64,000 nt of DNA, taken from NCBI GenBank assembly GCA_002382805.1, contig DGAD01000033.1:57916-121915 (forward strand). The letters run 5' to 3'. The translations under genes were made by a program, and so were the position numbers. This DNA comes from Clostridiales bacterium UBA4039 (lineage in GTDB: Bacteria > Bacillota > Clostridia > Lachnospirales > Vallitaleaceae). The notes beneath the pieces are model-generated. The model saw only the letters and a program-made list of their open reading frames with translations. It did no database searches and was not told the DNA's origin. Shown in pieces: positions 1 through 8,510 of the stretch; position 1 is the first letter of the stretch; every line of letters begins with the position of its first letter.

Positions 1-44
1 AAGGTTTTTTTAGTGGTATCTATTGTTCATCTCAAGAACCTTTC

Positions 45-80
45 CTGTCGCGAATAATATCTCTTTGAGTAACGCGACAG
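45..80. repeat. Inverted repeat downstream of the DJ-1/PfpI gene
   Basis: Perfect 8-bp arms CTGTCGCG (45-52) and CGCGACAG (73-80) enclose a 20-nt loop, just past the minus-strand stop codon of the DJ-1/PfpI gene. In RNA this would be a GC-rich hairpin at the 3' end of that transcript. No U-run follows directly on the minus strand, so an intrinsic terminator is only possible; RNA 3'-end protection is the alternative. Bases 1-44 show no gene. Confidence 0.45.
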
Positions 81-87
81 AGTCGCT

Positions 88-753
88 CTATTCTTTGGCT
101 GTATAGTCGATGTCATCTTTTAATACTTCATATGCTTTATGGTATTCCATAATACGTGCTACTTCCATAATAAAATCTTCATCATATCCGGCACGTCGTA
201 ATAGGTGGAATCCAACTTCCATTCCGGCAGAAATACCGCCTCCGGTTATGATTCGTCCAGCATCAACAACTCTTGCCCGATTGATTTCACATTTTGGAGC
301 AAGTTGTGCAAGTCTTTCGATTGGGACAAGGCCAAATGGACTCGCTTCAATTCGATCCGGCTCTTTTCGGCTCGTTGCGGAGAGACCATCTAAAAGTCCC
401 ATATTCGCATATATCCAAGAACCTGTACATACACTTGTCAATAGAGTGGTTTCTGGGAGAGATAATATATAATTATGTAAGGTCTTATTATATGTCTCTT
501 GACGTGTTCCATGGCCTCCTGGTATTAAAAAAGCATCAACAGTTGGGTTATCATTGAAAGTATAATTTGGTAGGACAGTAAGCCCTGCTTGCGTTTGGAT
601 TGGTTTATTTGCGTCAGCAATAAAAAACACATCTAAACCTGGATCTAATCTTCTTGCTGTGGAAAAAACGCCATAGGGTCCTGCATAATCAATCACTTCA
701 GCATCCTTAAAAACATATATTCCTAATCTAAAACCTTCTACTTTTTTATTCAT
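88..753 (-). CDS. DJ-1/PfpI family protein (GATase1-like)
   Basis: A 221-residue single-domain cytoplasmic protein of the DJ-1/PfpI superfamily. The nucleophile-elbow cysteine is in SVCTGSW (Cys109), after a PGGHG loop near residue 79; the acidic pocket residue is likely Glu19 or Asp23 in AEVIDYAGPYG. It resembles the amidase domain of GlxA-type regulators but has no C-terminal AraC helix-turn-helix, and is also close in motif to isonitrile hydratase (DYAGP, CTGS). The substrate cannot be told from sequence. It is divergent from the TetR gene at 906, and its promoter contains two copies of a palindrome that is the obvious TetR target. The start is supported by a CCTCCTT (AGGAGG on the minus strand) site at 761-767. 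Confidence 0.85.
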   Translation of the reverse strand: MNKKVEGFRLGIYVFKDAEVIDYAGPYGVFSTARRLDPGLDVFFIADANKPIQTQAGLTVLPNYTFNDNPTVDAFLIPGGHGTRQETYNKTLHNYILSLPETTLLTSVCTGSWIYANMGLLDGLSATSRKEPDRIEASPFGLVPIERLAQLAPKCEINRARVVDAGRIITGGGISAGMEVGFHLLRRAGYDEDFIMEVARIMEYHKAYEVLKDDIDYTAKE

Positions 754-775
754 AATTGTTCCTCCTTAGTTTTTG

Positions 776-793
776 GTAGAACCAACGTTCTAC
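776..793. promoter_or_regulatory. Candidate TetR operator O2
   Basis: GTAGAAC-CAAC-GTTCTAC: perfect 7-bp arms with a 4-bp spacer. It repeats the motif at 811-827 and lies in the 5' untranslated region of the DJ-1/PfpI gene, just downstream of its predicted transcription start, where a bound repressor would block elongation or initiation. Confidence 0.7.
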
Positions 794-804
794 TTTGTAA
801 TGTT

Positions 805-833
805 ATTATATAGAACTATCGTTCTACTGTCAA
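805..833 (-). promoter_or_regulatory. Sigma-A promoter of the DJ-1/PfpI gene with operator O1 in its spacer
   Basis: On the minus strand the -35 is a perfect TTGACA (828-833), the -10 is a perfect TATAAT (805-810) and the spacer is exactly 17 bp. The spacer is entirely filled by a palindrome TAGAAC-TATC-GTTCTA (811-826), the second copy of the 776-793 motif. This is the arrangement expected for strong repression by the divergent TetR protein. Binding itself is inferred. Confidence 0.85.
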
Positions 834-873
834 CGCCTATTTTGATTTTAAAGTGGAATTTATATATTAATGT

Positions 874-882
874 TGCTATAAT
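874..882 (+). promoter_or_regulatory. Extended -10 promoter of the TetR gene
   Basis: TGCTATAAT provides a TG-n extended -10 with a perfect TATAAT (877-882), 24 bp ahead of the start codon. The -35 region (854-859, TGGAAT) is poor, fitting an extended -10 promoter of modest strength. The ribosome binding site AGGAGGG follows at 892-898. Confidence 0.6.
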
Positions 883-905
883 GTAGAAAATAGGAGGGTT
901 ACGCC

Positions 906-1502
906 ATGAAAAAAAATAATAAAAAAGATAAGATATCTGCATCAGAAAGAATAATAAATACAGCAGAAGCCTTATTTTACAGTGAAGGTATTCAGGCTGT
1001 CGGAATAGATAGAATTGTAGAAGAATCAAATGTTGCTCTAAATACAATGTATAAATATTTTAGTTCAAAGGATAAACTGGTTGAAGCATACTTAGAAGAT
1101 AGAGATATAAAATGGATGAATTGGCTCAATAGCTATATTGAAAAAGAAGATGCACCTGTGAACAAAGTGCTGGCAATTTTTGATGCCCTTGAGCAATGGT
1201 TTCATGAAAATCAATTTCGAGGGTGTGCATTTATCAATGCGTCAGGCGAACTAGGACATACAAAGCCAAGTGTCTATGAAATATCAAAAAAACATAAAGA
1301 AATGCTATATAAGACGATCCTAGATATTCTTATGTCGACACACATTGAACAAAAAGAGAAAGTTGCCAAACAGCTGATGATACTTATCGAAGGTTCAATT
1401 GTGCAAGCATACCTTAATGAAGAAAAAGAGGCTGCACTATATGCAAAAGAAATAGCAAAAATACTTTTGACAAAAGATAGTGATACGAATTCGAGTGTAT
1501 AG
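906..1502 (+). CDS. TetR/AcrR family transcriptional regulator
   Basis: A 198-residue one-component regulator. The N-terminal helix-turn-helix (about residues 12-58) carries the typical ...AEALFYSEGIQAVGIDRIVEESNVALNTMYKYFSSKDKL pattern in which a tyrosine-rich recognition helix is followed by FxSKDxL. The C-terminal ligand domain is divergent and contains a GCAFINA segment common in one TetR subgroup (TetR_C_16/YxaF-like). It is divergent from the DJ-1/PfpI gene; the two GTAGAAC...GTTCTAC palindromes between them make it the likely repressor of that gene, while its own extended -10 promoter lies outside the palindromes. Start chosen by AGGAGGG 8 bases upstream. It is followed 19 bp later by guaD and may be cotranscribed with it. 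Confidence 0.88.
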   Translation: MKKNNKKDKISASERIINTAEALFYSEGIQAVGIDRIVEESNVALNTMYKYFSSKDKLVEAYLEDRDIKWMNWLNSYIEKEDAPVNKVLAIFDALEQWFHENQFRGCAFINASGELGHTKPSVYEISKKHKEMLYKTILDILMSTHIEQKEKVAKQLMILIEGSIVQAYLNEEKEAALYAKEIAKILLTKDSDTNSSV

Positions 1503-1521
1503 TAAGAAAAGAGGTTAGTTT

Positions 1522-2868
1522 ATGTTTAAGCAAGTGATACAGGGCAATGGATTTTATTCCAGGGATAAAGAGAGTGTTTGCTACTTAGAACAGTGTTTGA
1601 TATGTATTAATGACGACGGGATCATACAAAAAGTTGTCGGGCAAGAAGCCAGCCAGTATAATGAACTTCGTATGCAATATATGCTGGAAGGTCGATTGAA
1701 GATACTTGATAAAGATCAGATTCTTTTGCCGGGATTTGTTGATTTGCATGTACATGCATCTCAATGGCCACAGGCAGGGATGGCATTAGATAAACCACTT
1801 GAAGTATGGTTACAAGAATATACTTTCCCATTAGAATCAAAACTTGAGGATGTTGAGACGGCTTATGGCATTTATAGTGAAGTTGTTCAGACGACATTAA
1901 ATAATGCAACGACTTCGGCGATGTACTTTGCAACCGTTGATCCCAAGACAACCTTGCTTTTAAGCAAACTGTGTGCAGAAAAAGGGCAACGAGGGTTTGT
2001 CGGAACGGTTGCAATGGATGAACAAGACAATGCGCCATCATATTATAGAGATGCCAATGCAAGTACATCGGCATCAAAAACAGTGGAGTTGATTAACCAG
2101 ATAACAAAGGTGCAAGTACGCTATCATCAAAAGGCGTATCCGGTTGTAACACCACGATTCATACCGACATGTAGCCGTGAGGCACTGATTATGCTTGGAA
2201 AGGTTGCACAAGAGCATGATGCGTACATACAGTCTCATGTAAGTGAAAGCGATTGGGAACATGGATTTGTCAAAGAAAAGACTGGGATGAATGATGCACA
2301 GGCATTAGATACCTATGGATTATTAACTTCAAAAACTATTTTAGCCCATGCTAATTTTTTGGAAGAATCAGACGGAGAATTGCTAGCTCAAAAAGGAGCA
2401 AGTATAGCCCATTGCCCGTTATCTAATAGCTACTTTGCCAATTCGGTATTACCCGTACGACGTCTGATGGAACAAGGGGTGAATATAGGATTGGCTACGG
2501 ATATCTCGGGAGGCTATAGTCCCAGCATGTATCAAGCAATCCGCCAAGCCGTGATTTCATCCAAAATGCTGCAAGATGGAGTTAATCCAAACCTTCCTAG
2601 CGACAAGAGAGGTGTTAACAATAGCGCGATTACATTGAACACGGCATTTTATATGGCAACCGTAGCCGGTGGGTTGGCGCTTAATCTAAAACTTGGAAAG
2701 TTTGAACCGGGATATATTTTTGATGCACAAGTGGTCAATATTTGTGAGAACTTGCCAAGATATAATCAGGAGAAGTCCAAGGAAGACTTACTTCATAAAG
2801 TGCTGTTACTTGCACAAAGAGAAAATATAAAAGAGGTTTGGGTACAAGGTGTGCAAGTTATAAAGTAG
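1522..2868 (+). CDS. guaD: Guanine deaminase (amidohydrolase superfamily)
   Basis: A 448-residue zinc amidohydrolase predicted to deaminate guanine to xanthine in the cytoplasm. The metal ligands expected for the family are visible: His76 and His78 in PGFVDLHVHASQ, His239 in HVSES, His276 in LAHANF and Asp327 in ATDISGG. AHCPLSN and DISGGYSPSM are characteristic of GuaD rather than of adenosine or cytosine deaminases; length matches the family (about 430-450). It begins 19 bp after the TetR stop with a GAGGTTAG site. No xanthine dehydrogenase or purine permease is nearby, so it looks like an isolated salvage or nitrogen-scavenging gene. A related S-adenosylhomocysteine or chlorohydrolase-type deaminase is less likely. 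Confidence 0.88.
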   Translation: MFKQVIQGNGFYSRDKESVCYLEQCLICINDDGIIQKVVGQEASQYNELRMQYMLEGRLKILDKDQILLPGFVDLHVHASQWPQAGMALDKPLEVWLQEYTFPLESKLEDVETAYGIYSEVVQTTLNNATTSAMYFATVDPKTTLLLSKLCAEKGQRGFVGTVAMDEQDNAPSYYRDANASTSASKTVELINQITKVQVRYHQKAYPVVTPRFIPTCSREALIMLGKVAQEHDAYIQSHVSESDWEHGFVKEKTGMNDAQALDTYGLLTSKTILAHANFLEESDGELLAQKGASIAHCPLSNSYFANSVLPVRRLMEQGVNIGLATDISGGYSPSMYQAIRQAVISSKMLQDGVNPNLPSDKRGVNNSAITLNTAFYMATVAGGLALNLKLGKFEPGYIFDAQVVNICENLPRYNQEKSKEDLLHKVLLLAQRENIKEVWVQGVQVIK

Positions 2869-2893
2869 CCGCCACGTTAATGCACCCATGTAT

Positions 2894-3586
2894 CTATAGG
2901 GAAAGAATCTGGTTTAATCGGTTCATATCTAGGACTGTGATGGTTCGTTTATAGAAGCTAAGGACACCTTCGGTTTCAAGTTTTCTTAATTCGCGTGACA
3001 GGGAAGTTCTAGAGACATCCATATATTCTGCCCAAGCCTTTTTTGAAAAGGGGAGAGTGATACGATAAACCTCCTTGTCATCAGCTTCATAGTGAAAATA
3101 GTGGATAAGATATCCGGCGATTTTTTCTTGAATCGAGTCTAAGGACAATATTCCGATTTTGTGCTTTAGAAGAAGTGCAGCGTTGGAAGTAACTTCAAGA
3201 AAATTCAATAAAAATTGTGTGTCATGTGCGAAAAGGCGGAGCAAATCAGATGTTGTTATGAACAAAATCTTTGTGGCTTTATGGGCAATAATATTATCTG
3301 GATAATAATCATATTTTGAAAACACACAAGATGCACCGATAATATCCGGTGCATTTTTTCTTTCGAGAATAACGACTTTGCCGTTTGGAAAGAGCTTTTG
3401 GACATCAACGGCACCTGAAAGTATGATTCCAATTCTATCAGCAAGTTCGATAGGAGAAAAAACAGTTTCACCCTCAGAAAAATCTTCCTCTTTCACTTGA
3501 AGTTGTGAAAGCAGTTCTTTAATTTCATCCAAGCACTTCCCCTTAAACAAAATACAATCCTCTAATCTAGACAATGTAGAGCTCAT
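2894..3586 (-). CDS. Crp/Fnr family transcriptional regulator
   Basis: A 230-residue regulator with an N-terminal cyclic-nucleotide-binding-type beta-barrel (about residues 30-130; GIILSGAVDVQKLFPNGK and ERKNAPDIIGASCVF) and a C-terminal Crp-type winged helix (about 160-225; KAWAEYMDVSRTSLSRELRKLE). The classical cAMP phosphate-cassette arginine is not evident and there is no N-terminal cysteine cluster for an Fnr-type iron-sulfur centre, so its signal is unknown. It is divergent from the dehydratase activase gene; the perfect 16-bp palindrome at 3614-3629 lies between the two and is the likely binding site. Minus-strand AGGAGG at 3592-3597 supports the start. It converges on guaD. Confidence 0.88.
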   Translation of the reverse strand: MSSTLSRLEDCILFKGKCLDEIKELLSQLQVKEEDFSEGETVFSPIELADRIGIILSGAVDVQKLFPNGKVVILERKNAPDIIGASCVFSKYDYYPDNIIAHKATKILFITTSDLLRLFAHDTQFLLNFLEVTSNAALLLKHKIGILSLDSIQEKIAGYLIHYFHYEADDKEVYRITLPFSKKAWAEYMDVSRTSLSRELRKLETEGVLSFYKRTITVLDMNRLNQILSL

Positions 3587-3613
3587 GGCAACCTCCTAAA
3601 TTTTATTATAGAC

Positions 3614-3629
3614 AGTATCTGCAGATACT
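3614..3629. promoter_or_regulatory. Perfect palindrome, candidate Crp/Fnr-family operator
   Basis: AGTATCTGCAGATACT is a perfect 16-bp palindrome between the crp-like gene and the activase gene. For a plus-strand promoter with the -10 TATAAT at 3651-3656 the transcription start would be about 3663, which puts the palindrome centre at -41.5, the classical class II Crp/Fnr activation position. The -35 hexamer there (3628-3633) is poor, as expected for an activator-dependent promoter. It also sits beside a minus-strand TATAAT (3605-3610), suggesting autoregulation. The motif is neither the Crp nor the Fnr consensus. Confidence 0.65.
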
Positions 3630-3650
3630 CTTTGTATATAATAATTGTAC

Positions 3651-3656
3651 TATAAT
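3651..3656 (+). promoter_or_regulatory. -10 element of the activase operon
   Basis: A perfect TATAAT without a recognisable -35. It lies 85 bp upstream of the activase start codon and 21 bp after the palindrome at 3614-3629. Confidence 0.5.
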
Positions 3657-3741
3657 GCATGCATGGTGTAAATGATAATCAATTGCAATCTTGCTGTTTA
3701 CGAGAAATGCAAAAAAATAGATTACCACAGGAGGAAAACAC

Positions 3742-6700
3742 ATGTACAGTATTGGAGTTGACATTGGCTATTCATCAGTAAAAGTCGTATTGACAGACAA
3801 AGCCCAAAATATCAAGTTTAGTCATTACCAAATGCATAAGGGAAGCATCAAGAAGACATTGCTAAAAATTTTAAAGACATTAGTCACGCATTACCATCCG
3901 GATGATATTACTTTTGGAGCAGTGACAGGCAGTGGGACGAAGTTTTTGAGTTCAGAAAAGAGTATTACATCGGTCAATGACGTAACCGCAGTTATTGAAG
4001 GCGCAATCGCTGAGCATTCGGGAGTAGGATCGATTATTGATATTGGTGGAGAAAGTGCACGATTTATTACAGGACTGAGTGCAGATGACAACTCAGGTAT
4101 TGAGATCTCCATGAATTCTAATTGTTCTTCGGGTACAGGATCGTTTTTGGAGGAACAGATGTCAAGGCTTAACCTAGACTTAGCAGATTATTCCAATCTT
4201 GCAAAAAAAGCAAAGTCTATACCAAGGATCGCAGGACGTTGTAGCGTTTTTGCAAAAACAGACATTATTCATCATCAGCAAGAAGGCGTTCCAGTAGAAG
4301 ATATTCTATTAGGTTTAGCGTATGCCCTTGTTAGAAACTACAAAGGAACCGTTATAAAAAAATTGCAGCTCCAAAAGCCGATCTTATTTTCTGGAGGTGT
4401 TGCACACAATGAAGCGATTCACACGGCACTTAAGGAAGTACTGGAATTAGAAGATGAAGAATTGATTTTCCCTAAGTATTTGGGAAGTATTGGAGCGGTA
4501 GGTGTTGCAAATATTGCACGAGAAAAAAAACTACCTATCAATATCCGAGAACTTATTGAACGAACAGAACATGGGGATGAGATATTAATGCAAGACGATG
4601 ATATAATCCTTCCAAAACTATCAGACTACGGGATAGGAGATAGCGAAGATAAGCATCACTGTAATGCTATAGATAAAATAAGCGGTCACGTGGAATGCTA
4701 CTTGGGAATAGACATTGGCTCAACAAGTACAAATCTGGTTTTGATGGATAAAAATCAAGAGATTATCGGATGCAAATACTTACGAACACTTGGCAATTCA
4801 ATGCAAGCAGTTCAAAAAGGGCTACAAGAGATACGCAGGGATTATGGGGATAAGATTAATATTATTGGGGTAGGAACAACCGGCTCTGGTCGATATATGA
4901 TTGGAAAAATGATTGGTGCAGACGTAATCAAAGACGAAATTACAGCACAGGCAAAAGCTGCGGTTCACATCTGTGAAGATGTAGACACGATCTTTGAGAT
5001 TGGTGGACAAGACTCAAAATTTATCCGTATTGAAAACGGATCCGTTGCAGATTTTCAGATGAATAAAATATGTGCGGCCGGAACAGGTTCCTTTATCGAG
5101 GAACAAGCCAAGAAGTTCAACATCGCAATCGAAGATTTTGGACAGATAGCACTTAAAAGCAATCGCCCGATTGCCTTAGGAGAACGTTGTACCGTTTTTA
5201 TAGAGACAAATATTGCCTCGTGCTTAGCCGGGGGGGCAAAGCTTGATGACATTATTTCAGGATTATGCTACTCGATTGTTAAAAATTATCTTGATCGGGT
5301 TGTCGGACAAAAGAAAATAGGAAATAAAATCTTCTTGCAAGGAGGTCTTGCCTATAACCAAGGAGTTGTCAACGCCTTTAGAGCAGTAACAAAAAAAGAA
5401 ATCATTGTACCTCCATTTTTTAGTGTGACCGGTGCCTATGGGGCGGCAGTTCTTGCCATGGAAGAGATGGGTGAGACTGTTAGTTCTTTTAAGGGATTTG
5501 ATGTAACCCTCCAAAAAGCCCCGGAAAAAAATGCGGAGATAACGGCGGAACCCATAGCATCTACACATTATGATGAAAATGTGAATAAAATAGTATTTAA
5601 CGATTATGTTTTGGAAAACTCTTCAAAAAAAGTAGTGGGTATTCCAAGAGCACTGTTTACTTACGGCATGTTCTCTATGTTTTATTCTTTTTTCAAAAAT
5701 TTAGGGATGGATGTTATGCTCTCCGATCCGACGGATGAAAATACATTGGCCCTTGGACAAAAATATGCTATGGATGAAACCTGCTTTCCAATCAAGTTGA
5801 TTACCGGGCATGTAGCTGAATTGATGTTAAAAAAAGTAGATTATATCTTTTTTCCTGATTTGGTGACGGTGGACCACCCAGGCTCTCAAAGCCGAAAAAA
5901 CTATGGCTGTGCATTTATGCAGCTTTCATTTAAAGTCATGAATCGAGCAATGGAATTGGATAAAAAAGGTATTAAATTATTGTCTCCAACGATGGCCTTT
6001 CATATGGGAAAAGAATCCATTATGAAGAGCTTTTTGATAATAGGAGAGCAGTTAGGCAAAACACCGGAACAAACGCGCCAAGCACTTGATTTGGGTCTAG
6101 AAGCAGCCAACGCTTTTGAAGAACGCATGCAAGACAATAGTCAAGAAGTCATGAGTGAACTTCAACCCGATGAGATTGCCTTTGTGATGGTATCAAAAAT
6201 ATATGGAGTAGCTGATCCTGTACTTAACATGAATATTCCTCAAAAACTAGAACAGATGGGATATAAAGTGTTTCCGTTTTATGATTTGCCTGAAGGCGAT
6301 ATATCAAAAGAGCATCCCAATATGTTTTGGCCTTTTGGACAGCATATTATAGAACCTGCACAGTTGATACGTGAACATCCTAATTTATATGCTATTTTTC
6401 TTACTCATCACGGATGTGGACCTGACTCTATCTTAGCGCATTATTTTAGAGAAGAAATGAAGGGAAAACCCTATCTGCATATTGAAATCGATGAGCATTC
6501 ATCTGGAGTGGGAATCATAACGCGTGTAGAAGCGTTTATCAATAGTATAAAAAATATAGAGATAAAAAAAGCGAGTCCGATACAAACATATCTCAACAGT
6601 ATTGAACATATAGAGACAAATGTAAAACTTGAACTTGCAGATACAAAAAAAGCAAAGACGCTTTACATACCACATATGTATCCATACAGTAACATGTATC

Positions 6701-7737
6701 AAGAATTACTCAGACAAAGAGGGGTAAATGCCCAGACCCTTCCACCATCATGTAAAGCATCTATAGAAATGGGGCGCAGATTTACAGTATCTGAAGAGTA
6801 TTTTTCACTGACGGCATTTTTGGGAAATATTTTCACACAGTTAGCCACCTTGACACAGGAGCAAATCGATGAAGCGGCATTTGTCATTCCTCAAAATGAA
6901 GGAACAGAAACCGATGGTCAATATAGTCGGCTGCTTAGGACTATATTTGATGAAGAAGGTTATGAAAACATCGACATCATATCGCCATACTGGGAAGATC
7001 TCCTATGCGAAAAAGAGCACGTCTTTGATGAAATCATACTATGTCTACTTGCTGGGGATATAGTTTGGTGTGCCCCTCAAAGTTCAAGACAACAATATGT
7101 AGAGAAAATGCTTGAAAGTATAAAAAATCAAGAATTCAACCTAAGTCAGCTTAAGAAGATAGGGCAAGAAGTTGTAGCACAGCTTGAGCAAACACCATTT
7201 AACAAAAAGATTCTTGCTGTAGGCGAATCCGGCATATTATTGGATGAACGCTTGAATAATAATACGTTTAAGGAGCTTGAGAAAAAAGGACATCGGATTG
7301 TATACAGCCCCTTTGGAGAAACGCTATGGATGATGTGGCGTGATTATGCAGATCAAAATAAAAATGAGCAATCTGACCTCATGGAACAAAGGTTAAATCA
7401 ATTCAAAACTAGAATTCAAGAGATTGCCGATACACTATCGGATTGGAGTCCTTACGAAGAGGCGATTGATGAACTAGTTCAAGTCGCAGATAGAACGCTT
7501 GGGTATTTTTCTGGGGCACATGGCAGATATAGACAAGCAAAGCAACTGTGTATATCAGATAGGGTAGATGGAGTCATTACATCGGCATCAATTTATGAAA
7601 ACACAGGTATTGTACTGGGAATGCTCCAAAAAGGATTTAAAGAAGAAAAAACAAAACCGGTGTTAAATCTGACCTTTGATGGAAATAAAAATGAGAATGA
7701 CCAAACAAAAATAGATTCATTTATCTATTATTTGTAA
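3742..7737 (+). CDS. Large acyl-CoA dehydratase activase (double BadF/HgdC ATPase with dehydratase-like C-terminus)
   Basis: A 1331-residue cytoplasmic protein of the BadF/BadG/BcrA/HgdC activase family, which in known members uses ATP and a [4Fe-4S] cluster to inject an electron into 2-hydroxyacyl-CoA dehydratases. Two activase domains are present (about residues 1-255 and 315-575). Each keeps the ATPase start (VDIGYSS, GIDIGST) and both cluster cysteines: Cys128 (NCSSGTG) and Cys167 (GRCSVF), then Cys444 (KICAAGTG) and Cys483 (ERCTVF), matching HgdC Cys127/Cys166. From about residue 631 (VVGIPRAL) follows a DUF2229-type region and a region related to the dehydratase HgdA/B subunits. No separate dehydratase is encoded nearby, so substrate is unknown. 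Start supported by AGGAGG at 3731-3736. It heads an operon with the methyltransferase. Confidence 0.85.
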   Translation: MYSIGVDIGYSSVKVVLTDKAQNIKFSHYQMHKGSIKKTLLKILKTLVTHYHPDDITFGAVTGSGTKFLSSEKSITSVNDVTAVIEGAIAEHSGVGSIIDIGGESARFITGLSADDNSGIEISMNSNCSSGTGSFLEEQMSRLNLDLADYSNLAKKAKSIPRIAGRCSVFAKTDIIHHQQEGVPVEDILLGLAYALVRNYKGTVIKKLQLQKPILFSGGVAHNEAIHTALKEVLELEDEELIFPKYLGSIGAVGVANIAREKKLPINIRELIERTEHGDEILMQDDDIILPKLSDYGIGDSEDKHHCNAIDKISGHVECYLGIDIGSTSTNLVLMDKNQEIIGCKYLRTLGNSMQAVQKGLQEIRRDYGDKINIIGVGTTGSGRYMIGKMIGADVIKDEITAQAKAAVHICEDVDTIFEIGGQDSKFIRIENGSVADFQMNKICAAGTGSFIEEQAKKFNIAIEDFGQIALKSNRPIALGERCTVFIETNIASCLAGGAKLDDIISGLCYSIVKNYLDRVVGQKKIGNKIFLQGGLAYNQGVVNAFRAVTKKEIIVPPFFSVTGAYGAAVLAMEEMGETVSSFKGFDVTLQKAPEKNAEITAEPIASTHYDENVNKIVFNDYVLENSSKKVVGIPRALFTYGMFSMFYSFFKNLGMDVMLSDPTDENTLALGQKYAMDETCFPIKLITGHVAELMLKKVDYIFFPDLVTVDHPGSQSRKNYGCAFMQLSFKVMNRAMELDKKGIKLLSPTMAFHMGKESIMKSFLIIGEQLGKTPEQTRQALDLGLEAANAFEERMQDNSQEVMSELQPDEIAFVMVSKIYGVADPVLNMNIPQKLEQMGYKVFPFYDLPEGDISKEHPNMFWPFGQHIIEPAQLIREHPNLYAIFLTHHGCGPDSILAHYFREEMKGKPYLHIEIDEHSSGVGIITRVEAFINSIKNIEIKKASPIQTYLNSIEHIETNVKLELADTKKAKTLYIPHMYPYSNMYQELLRQRGVNAQTLPPSCKASIEMGRRFTVSEEYFSLTAFLGNIFTQLATLTQEQIDEAAFVIPQNEGTETDGQYSRLLRTIFDEEGYENIDIISPYWEDLLCEKEHVFDEIILCLLAGDIVWCAPQSSRQQYVEKMLESIKNQEFNLSQLKKIGQEVVAQLEQTPFNKKILAVGESGILLDERLNNNTFKELEKKGHRIVYSPFGETLWMMWRDYADQNKNEQSDLMEQRLNQFKTRIQEIADTLSDWSPYEEAIDELVQVADRTLGYFSGAHGRYRQAKQLCISDRVDGVITSASIYENTGIVLGMLQKGFKEEKTKPVLNLTFDGNKNENDQTKIDSFIYYL

Positions 7738-7751
7738 GAAAGGAGTAACGT

Positions 7752-8378
7752 ATGTATCATATACCCTGTAATAACAATACCGTTTGTAATCATAATAAAA
7801 AAGATCAAGGACACCGTTGCCGGGATAAGAAAAATCGACGTGGACCGAGTAGTTTTCATATGCAAGATGCAACAAAAGTATTTGAAAAAATAGGTCTAAA
7901 ATCAGGAGATACTTTTTTGGACTTGGGTTGTGGCGCAGGAGATTATTCAATGCATGCAGCCACATTGGTGGATACAACTGGGCGTGTATACGCACTTGAT
8001 TGTTGGCCTGAGCTGGTCGAGACACTCGAAGAAGAGGCAAAACAACTGGGCATCCATAATCTATATCCGGTTGTTGCCGATATTCGCCGAGAAGTCCCTT
8101 TTGATAAGGGGACAATAGATGTTTGCATGATTGCTACAGTATTACATATGATGGATTTTCCTCTGCAGACAAGACGGGTATTTGAAGAAGTCAGACGCGT
8201 ATTAAAGGAAGATGGGAAACTTGTGGTCGTTGAGTGCAAAAAAGAAAAAAGATTTTTTGGACCTTTGCTTGAATCGAGAATATCTCCTGAAATGCTTGAA
8301 AAAGAGTTGGTCCAATTTGGATTATATAAGGAGGACTATGTGGATTTAGGGGATAATTATATGATGATTTTTAGATAA
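7752..8378 (+). CDS. Class I SAM-dependent methyltransferase
   Basis: A 208-residue cytoplasmic methyltransferase. Motif I (DLGCGAGDY) lies near residue 56, the acidic ribose-binding residue is in VYALDCWPE, and post-motif I is VVADIRREVPFD; the fold runs to the end of the protein. The first 35 residues are odd: rich in Asn, Cys, His, Lys and Arg (CNNNTVCNHNKK...GHRCRDKKNRRGPSSF), possibly a metal- or nucleic-acid-binding tail. Similar proteins are often annotated as UbiE/Methyltransf_11 family. It starts 14 bp after the activase stop behind GAAAGGAG, so it is probably cotranscribed with the activase. The substrate is unknown. Confidence 0.8.
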   Translation: MYHIPCNNNTVCNHNKKDQGHRCRDKKNRRGPSSFHMQDATKVFEKIGLKSGDTFLDLGCGAGDYSMHAATLVDTTGRVYALDCWPELVETLEEEAKQLGIHNLYPVVADIRREVPFDKGTIDVCMIATVLHMMDFPLQTRRVFEEVRRVLKEDGKLVVVECKKEKRFFGPLLESRISPEMLEKELVQFGLYKEDYVDLGDNYMMIFR

Positions 8379-8510
8379 CTGTGGAAAAACGTGTTGAGCT
8401 ACCGCTTGACAATTGGGTCTATATATACTAGGCTAAAGATAAGTCGATAAAGTATAGACTCAGCAGGCAAAGGAATTAAAACAGTTGATTGACCAATATA
8501 AGAAGGAATA

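Noticed and set aside
3673..3687. Second possible Fur box upstream of the activase gene
   Set aside because: TGATAATCAATTGCA matches the 7-1-7 consensus at only 12 of 15 positions, with the right half weak, and it lies downstream of the predicted start site. It may be chance in AT-rich DNA.
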